Below are positions 60,241 to 64,000 of a stretch of DNA of 64,000 nucleotides, in pieces. This DNA is from Ottowia flava. Lineage in GTDB: Bacteria > Pseudomonadota > Gammaproteobacteria > Burkholderiales > Burkholderiaceae_C. Numbering within the stretch: position 1 is the first letter of the stretch; every line of letters starts with the position of its first letter. Under the pieces are notes generated by a model that made no database searches, was not told the origin of the DNA, and saw nothing but the letters and a program-made list of their open reading frames with translations. Made by a program: the position numbers and the translations under genes. Location of the stretch: contig NZ_VRUA01000002.1 of assembly GCF_008017535.1 (NCBI RefSeq), positions 124,001 through 188,000 of the forward strand. The letters run 5' to 3'.

Positions 60241-61247
60241 TTCGCGGGGGCTCCGCTCTCGGCATCACGCCAAGTGAACTCGAACGAGAATCGCTCCCGG
60301 CTTTGGCCTTCGTCTCGAACCGTCGGGGCTGTCGTGCGCAGTTCCGCGAACTCAGGCACCTTGGACAGTTGGGTCATCAAATCCGTGGCGTTGCTGGCCA
60401 AACCCATCATGCGTACCTGCCGGTCACTCGCCTCCAGACGGTCCAACCAAGCGTCCTCTGGAAGTTTTTCGGCGAGGCGATTGAGCGCCGACGCCACAGG
60501 CAAGCTCAGTTGGCGCTCGGCCGTCAGCGCGTCCGACAGCTTGGCCAATTGATGCAATTCGTCCAACTTTTTCCGAACCGGCGCCGCCATCGGCTCGACG
60601 GTGGTCATGTGCGTCATGCTCCGGACGACCGCCTGGCGCTTCAAAAGCAAGGGCACGGACAAAGGAATCATCAAGGCCAATGCCACCAAAACCAGGCCGC
60701 CGATCGCCAAGCCGTCCAACCTGCGCTGCTGGCGACGCTGCAGCGCCGTTGCTGCGCCCCGCGCCAGCAACGCCTGCTCATCGCCTTGTACGAGGTACAC
60801 AGGCGCATCGTCGGTCAGCTGAACTTGGGCCAGCCCCTGCACCACAACGCGCGCGGGGCAAACACCCCAGACGACACGCCAGCCGCCCAATTCGTCCGGC
60901 TGCGCGCGCCAAGCCATCACCACCTGGTCCGGCGGTAATGGCGACACACGCCATAAGGCCTCCGATACCGCGCCTTCCAACGCAGCGGCGCCGACAGCGG
61001 GTAGGGTAAATTCACCCCAAAGCACATCCGGCTCGCCAATCAAGAGTGCTTCCGGCACGCCACCTTCTACCCTTGTCCGCCGGTCCCCCGTGATGCGCCA
61101 GCGCGCGCCCTGAGGCGTCAATGCCAGTCGGGTGACCTCCGGCCAGAGCCCTCTGGTGCCGAGCCAGCGGCGCAGATCGGTCAACCCCCAGACCAATCCA
61201 TCCCAGTACGCGCGTGCGCGCGTCAATGCACCTGACGCCGCGCTCAT
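60237..61247 (-). CDS. gspL: Type II secretion system protein GspL
   Basis: Protein of 336 residues: a cytoplasmic actin-like half (1-180), one membrane segment (LAIGGLVLVALALMIPLSV), and a periplasmic PilN-like domain with a coiled-coil start. GspL recruits the ATPase GspE to the membrane. Sequence similarity to E. coli GspL is low, so the call relies on fold pattern, length and position between gspK and gspM with 4-nt overlaps. Confidence 0.83.
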   Translation of the reverse strand: MSAASGALTRARAYWDGLVWGLTDLRRWLGTRGLWPEVTRLALTPQGARWRITGDRRTRVEGGVPEALLIGEPDVLWGEFTLPAVGAAALEGAVSEALWRVSPLPPDQVVMAWRAQPDELGGWRVVWGVCPARVVVQGLAQVQLTDDAPVYLVQGDEQALLARGAATALQRRQQRRLDGLAIGGLVLVALALMIPLSVPLLLKRQAVVRSMTHMTTVEPMAAPVRKKLDELHQLAKLSDALTAERQLSLPVASALNRLAEKLPEDAWLDRLEASDRQVRMMGLASNATDLMTQLSKVPEFAELRTTAPTVRDEGQSRERFSFEFTWRDAESGAPAK

Positions 61248-62152
61248 GGGTACCCCACCTCTGGATCTGCCACACGTGTGGCCGGCTCAATGGAACGCGT
61301 GGTCCATGCGGTCATTCCGCCTGGACGGGTGCTGAGATCCGCCCACACTTCACGCTGCCACCAGCGACCGGGCTGTGACTGGAAGTACGCCCGAAGGCGA
61401 AGCGTCTGGCTGGAAACGTTGGAAGCCGCCGTGAACATGTCCGTCATTAATCCCGGTTGAAGGACGCCCGTACGCATCTCCGGCGGCGTGGCATGGAGGC
61501 TTGCGCCGAGACCGGGCTGGCCAGAAATGGCGTCGATCAACGCCGGGGGCGCTGCAGCAAGCACGATTTTTTGCTGCCCATTGATGCCCAAATAGGGCGA
61601 AATTATTGCATAGAGCTCTGGCGTCATCCCCAGCACCCCTTTGAGCTCAATGAGGTCGTCCAAGCCCGAATTGCGCGGCCGGATCGGCGAGCCTGCTGCC
61701 CGGTACTGCGCGATTTCGGCGCCGCCTACGCCCCCCGGCTCGTCATCAGGGTCGATGAAGTCGTGCACCCGTGAGGCCAGCACCGTCGCCTCCCCCTGGC
61801 TTAACCCTCCGACACGGGCAAACAGGGCCTCCAACATGGCAGGGGGCGCGACATTGATGTCCACCAGACCGTCGGTAGGCACCACCTCGACGACCACTTC
61901 GGCACCCCCGACCGGCACCAGAAGCCGGCGGTACCCCTTGGCCAACTCCTTATCGGCCGTCAGGGCGCTGAGCACCAGCCCGGTGGCGGATTCCAGCACC
62001 GTATCCACGCGCGTGCGCTCCAGTTCCAGCCCCACCCTTTGCGTATAGAAACGCGCGCTTTGAGCGCCCGCCAACACCACCAGGGACAACCCAACAACCA
62101 TCCACAGCACAAGGATGAGGGCAGCCCCCTTTTGACGACGAGCCTGCCTCAT
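61244..62152 (-). CDS. gspK: Type II secretion minor pseudopilin GspK
   Basis: Protein of 302 residues from ATG 62152, which overlaps the gspJ stop. The prepilin-like N-terminus RRQKGAALILVLWMVVGLSL has the GspK variant lacking the usual Glu5 (the family often lacks it). A large alpha domain (DGLVDINVAPPAMLEALF, DFIDPDDEP, LIELKGVLGM) follows. It caps the pseudopilus with GspI and GspJ and limits its length. Confidence 0.92.
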   Translation of the reverse strand: MRQARRQKGAALILVLWMVVGLSLVVLAGAQSARFYTQRVGLELERTRVDTVLESATGLVLSALTADKELAKGYRRLLVPVGGAEVVVEVVPTDGLVDINVAPPAMLEALFARVGGLSQGEATVLASRVHDFIDPDDEPGGVGGAEIAQYRAAGSPIRPRNSGLDDLIELKGVLGMTPELYAIISPYLGINGQQKIVLAAAPPALIDAISGQPGLGASLHATPPEMRTGVLQPGLMTDMFTAASNVSSQTLRLRAYFQSQPGRWWQREVWADLSTRPGGMTAWTTRSIEPATRVADPEVGYP

Positions 62153-62784
62153 CGCGCCCCCGGCAGGGCAAACATCAGCGCAGGCCAATCGCCTTTGGCG
62201 TCACCAATCACCACGCGCACGCGGGCCGGGAAGCGCCCCTGCTCACTCGACCACTGCCTGACCCATTCGCCGCTGACCCCATCCTGGTAATACCACTGGA
62301 GACTGCGCACATCGGTGATCAGGTTTTGCCGCAAGGCTTGCCCCCAATCCAAAGCCATGGCCCCGCCATCGAACGGCAAGGCCTCCACCAGCAAATCAAT
62401 GCCACCATCCGAGTGCCGCAACGGCCCCAGGCGAAACACGTGCAAGCCGCCGGCCTCCCCGCGCTCCGGCAATGGAGCGACCCACATCGCCCCGGCCTCG
62501 GTCCCGGCAAAGAAAGGGGTGACCGTGGTCCCCTGCACCATCGAAAGCGGCCGAAGCCCGTCCAGCTTGCGCGTGAGCCATTGCGACACCACCAGCATCT
62601 GCTCGGCGCGGTCCATCGTGGCCTGGTTGCGCTCCTCGGTGCGCCCGATCAGGCCAAACGCTGTGAAGACGAGCGCGACCACCAGCGCCGTCACGCCCAG
62701 CGCGATCAGCAACTCCAGCAAGGTGAATCCCCTTGCTGGCCGGGCATGCCGCCGGCTCAGGGGGCGGTGCGGTAGAGCTTCCAT
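62149..62784 (-). CDS. gspJ: Type II secretion minor pseudopilin GspJ
   Basis: Protein of 211 residues from ATG 62784 (MEALPHRPLS). The prepilin cleavage motif ARGFTLLELLIALGV with the conserved glutamate is followed by a beta-rich head (RPLSMVQGTTVTPFFAGTE, LRQNLITDVRSLQWYYQDG). The start overlaps the end of gspI by 28 nt; a much longer frame upstream lies over gspI and is not coding. Part of the pseudopilus tip with GspI and GspK. Confidence 0.9.
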   Translation of the reverse strand: MEALPHRPLSRRHARPARGFTLLELLIALGVTALVVALVFTAFGLIGRTEERNQATMDRAEQMLVVSQWLTRKLDGLRPLSMVQGTTVTPFFAGTEAGAMWVAPLPERGEAGGLHVFRLGPLRHSDGGIDLLVEALPFDGGAMALDWGQALRQNLITDVRSLQWYYQDGVSGEWVRQWSSEQGRFPARVRVVIGDAKGDWPALMFALPGAR

Positions 62785-63194
62785 CCCGTCAACTCGAACA
62801 AGGTTCCACCGCCATTGCGACCCACCTGCACAACGACCCGGGCCGCGGGCAAAGGCGGCACGTCCACTGGCGGGCCCATGACGCTGGCTATGGGAACGCT
62901 CTCCTGCGCCACCTGAACCCGCCATTGCCAAGGCCCCTGCTGACCCGACTGAAGCGCCTGCAGATCCTCGGCAAACGTGGCGCTGGCCAGCACCGACCGT
63001 GCCACCATCGCCGCCTCGACGCGCGCCTCCACGTCCAGTGCGACCTTGGAGCTCTGCCCCACCGTCCGGTACAGCGCAGTGAAGGCCACTGCAGCAATTG
63101 CCATGGCGACCAGGGCTTCGAGCAGGGTGAATCCGCGCTGACCACCCATTCTTGGCGGTCGACCATCGCGGCCCCAACGGCTTGCCGGGCTCAC
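62757..63194 (-). CDS. gspI: Type II secretion minor pseudopilin GspI
   Basis: Protein of 145 residues. The GTG at 63194 overlaps the gspH stop (GTGA); an ATG at 63149 is an alternative. Prepilin motif QRGFTLLEALVAMAIAAVAF, followed by a small head domain ending FELTGWKLYRTAP. Part of the tip complex. Confidence 0.88.
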   Translation of the reverse strand: MSPASRWGRDGRPPRMGGQRGFTLLEALVAMAIAAVAFTALYRTVGQSSKVALDVEARVEAAMVARSVLASATFAEDLQALQSGQQGPWQWRVQVAQESVPIASVMGPPVDVPPLPAARVVVQVGRNGGGTLFELTGWKLYRTAP

Positions 63195-63673
63195 GCGCCA
63201 CCTGTCACCGCAGCAGATTCCACCGTACCCAGCAGCCAGTTCACGCCAAACTGCACGCCCCGGCCAGACCGCATGACCGCCAGTTGACCGCCGCGTGCAA
63301 ACCCATCTGGGCTGAACACGAAGATCGGCTCAACCCCACTGGCGCCAACGCCCGGCGCACCCTCGACGCGCTGCCAGCGCACCTCCAGGGCGGGCGGAAG
63401 CTCCACCAAGGTCACGTCGCCCGCGCTGAGCCGGTGCAATTGGGGCTGGTACGTCACCACCACCGGCTCACCCTTGTCGATGCTGACGGCGCGCGCGTGC
63501 TTGAGCTGACTGGTCACATCCCGCACCGCGGCTTGGTAGCGCGCGCGCTCCAGGTACGCCTGCGCACCACCACCAACGACCGCTACCGCGATGGCAGCAA
63601 CGCCGAGCACCACCAGCAGCTCCAGCAGCGTGAAGCCAGCGGTGCGGCGCTGCAGCGGTCGGGGGCGAGTCAT
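63191..63673 (-). CDS. gspH: Type II secretion minor pseudopilin GspH
   Basis: Protein of 160 residues with prepilin motif TAGFTLLELLVVLGVAAIAV and a small beta domain (PIFVFSPDGFARGGQLAV near the C-terminus), the pattern of GspH. It overlaps gspI by 4 nt and lies 30 nt after the gspG stop. Confidence 0.9.
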   Translation of the reverse strand: MTRPRPLQRRTAGFTLLELLVVLGVAAIAVAVVGGGAQAYLERARYQAAVRDVTSQLKHARAVSIDKGEPVVVTYQPQLHRLSAGDVTLVELPPALEVRWQRVEGAPGVGASGVEPIFVFSPDGFARGGQLAVMRSGRGVQFGVNWLLGTVESAAVTGGA

Positions 63674-63703
63674 CGGACAATGAGCAAAGGCAGGCGATCA
63701 GAA

Positions 63704-64000
63704 TCAGTTGTGGACATCGGCGTTCTCGCCTTCGCCACCTGCCTTGCCGTCACCGCCAAAGCTGAACACGTCCGGCGCACCGTTGCGGCCCGGGAATTTG
63801 TATTGGTAAGCACCGCCCCACGGGTCGTTGGGCAGGTCTTTCTTGAGGTAGGGGCCGTTCCAGCCATTGGCGCTGCCCGGCCGTTCAACCAGGCTGCGCA
63901 GACCTTCAGCGTCGCTGGGGTAGCGGCCAACGTCCAGTTTGAACAGGTCCAACGACTGCTCCAGCTCCTTGATCTGCACCGCCGCGGTCTTGGACTTGGC
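63704..64000 (-). CDS. gspG: Type II secretion major pseudopilin GspG (partial, 3' end)
   Basis: The last 98 residues of the major pseudopilin; the N-terminus is beyond the window. The signature ELEQSLDLFKLDVGRYPSDA, the segment WNGPYLKKDLPNDPWGGAYQ and the calcium-site end FSFGGDGKAGGEGENADVHN are intact. First visible gene of the G-H-I-J-K-L-M-C/N-D order. Confidence 0.95.
   Translation of the reverse strand, partial: AKSKTAAVQIKELEQSLDLFKLDVGRYPSDAEGLRSLVERPGSANGWNGPYLKKDLPNDPWGGAYQYKFPGRNGAPDVFSFGGDGKAGGEGENADVHN

Noticed and set aside
62785-63201. N-terminal extension of gspJ of about 139 codons
   Set aside because: It overlaps gspI in another frame and would put the prepilin motif in the middle of the protein. 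ATG 62784 gives a normal pseudopilin.

Overview
The window looks like chromosome from a high-GC betaproteobacterium of the order Burkholderiales, most likely Comamonadaceae. This is inferred from gene order (M23 peptidase, erpA, rpsI-rplM; ahcY-tlyA-metF behind an SAH riboswitch; lptD-surA-rsmA divergent from an AmgK-type kinase; argB-slmA) and from the dispersed repeats. No rRNA, tRNA, phage, transposase or CRISPR array was seen.

Layout. 1-3.7 kb: 5' end of a probable tyrS, M23 peptidase, erpA, bactofilin, rpsI and rplM. 3.9-9.2 kb: rlmJ and the paaABCDE phenylacetyl-CoA epoxidase operon behind a perfect TetR/PaaR-like operator. 9.3-13.9 kb: rlpA-like gene, then ahcY-tlyA-metF (methyl cycle) under an SAH riboswitch. 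14-22.5 kb: prfC, an Lrp regulator divergent from dadA, and a beta-alanine/omega-amino-acid set (mmsA, DJ-1/PfpI protein, PLP aminotransferase) with a divergent LysR gene. 22.6-31.1 kb: lipoprotein SodC, NCS2 permease, AmgK-like kinase, lptD, surA, rsmA. 31.2-40.8 kb: fatty-acid oxidation genes under a TetR regulator with its own operator. 40.9-44.7 kb: FAH-family protein, slmA, argB and a WecA-like initiating transferase. 44.9-54.7 kb: a tight ten-gene, visibly more A/T-rich operon for ABC-transporter (Wzm/Wzt) polysaccharide export. It carries a methyltransferase with a long C-terminal coiled coil, a parvulin-like isomerase and a VCBS-type lipoprotein. 54.8-64 kb: an orphan secreted protein of unknown function with its own promoter and terminator, a small lipoprotein, and type II secretion genes G-H-I-J-K-L-M-C/N-D (transcription on the minus strand, gspG cut by the window end).

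The most unusual features are three repeat families. Rep-A (13 copies of about 45-65 bp) occurs between genes and also inside coding frames: rlmJ, paaD, rsmA, and the signal peptide of a DUF2147 protein. Rep-B (3 copies of about 150 bp) begins 5-9 nt after the stop codon of an operon gene each time, always in the direction of transcription, and forms a hairpin with one compensatory base-pair change. Rep-C adds about 45 residues in frame to the AmgK-like kinase. I saw none of the three between 42 and 64 kb. The best candidate for a little-described system is the polysaccharide export operon, with a possible WbdD-like chain terminator, next to the secretion genes and the orphan secreted protein.
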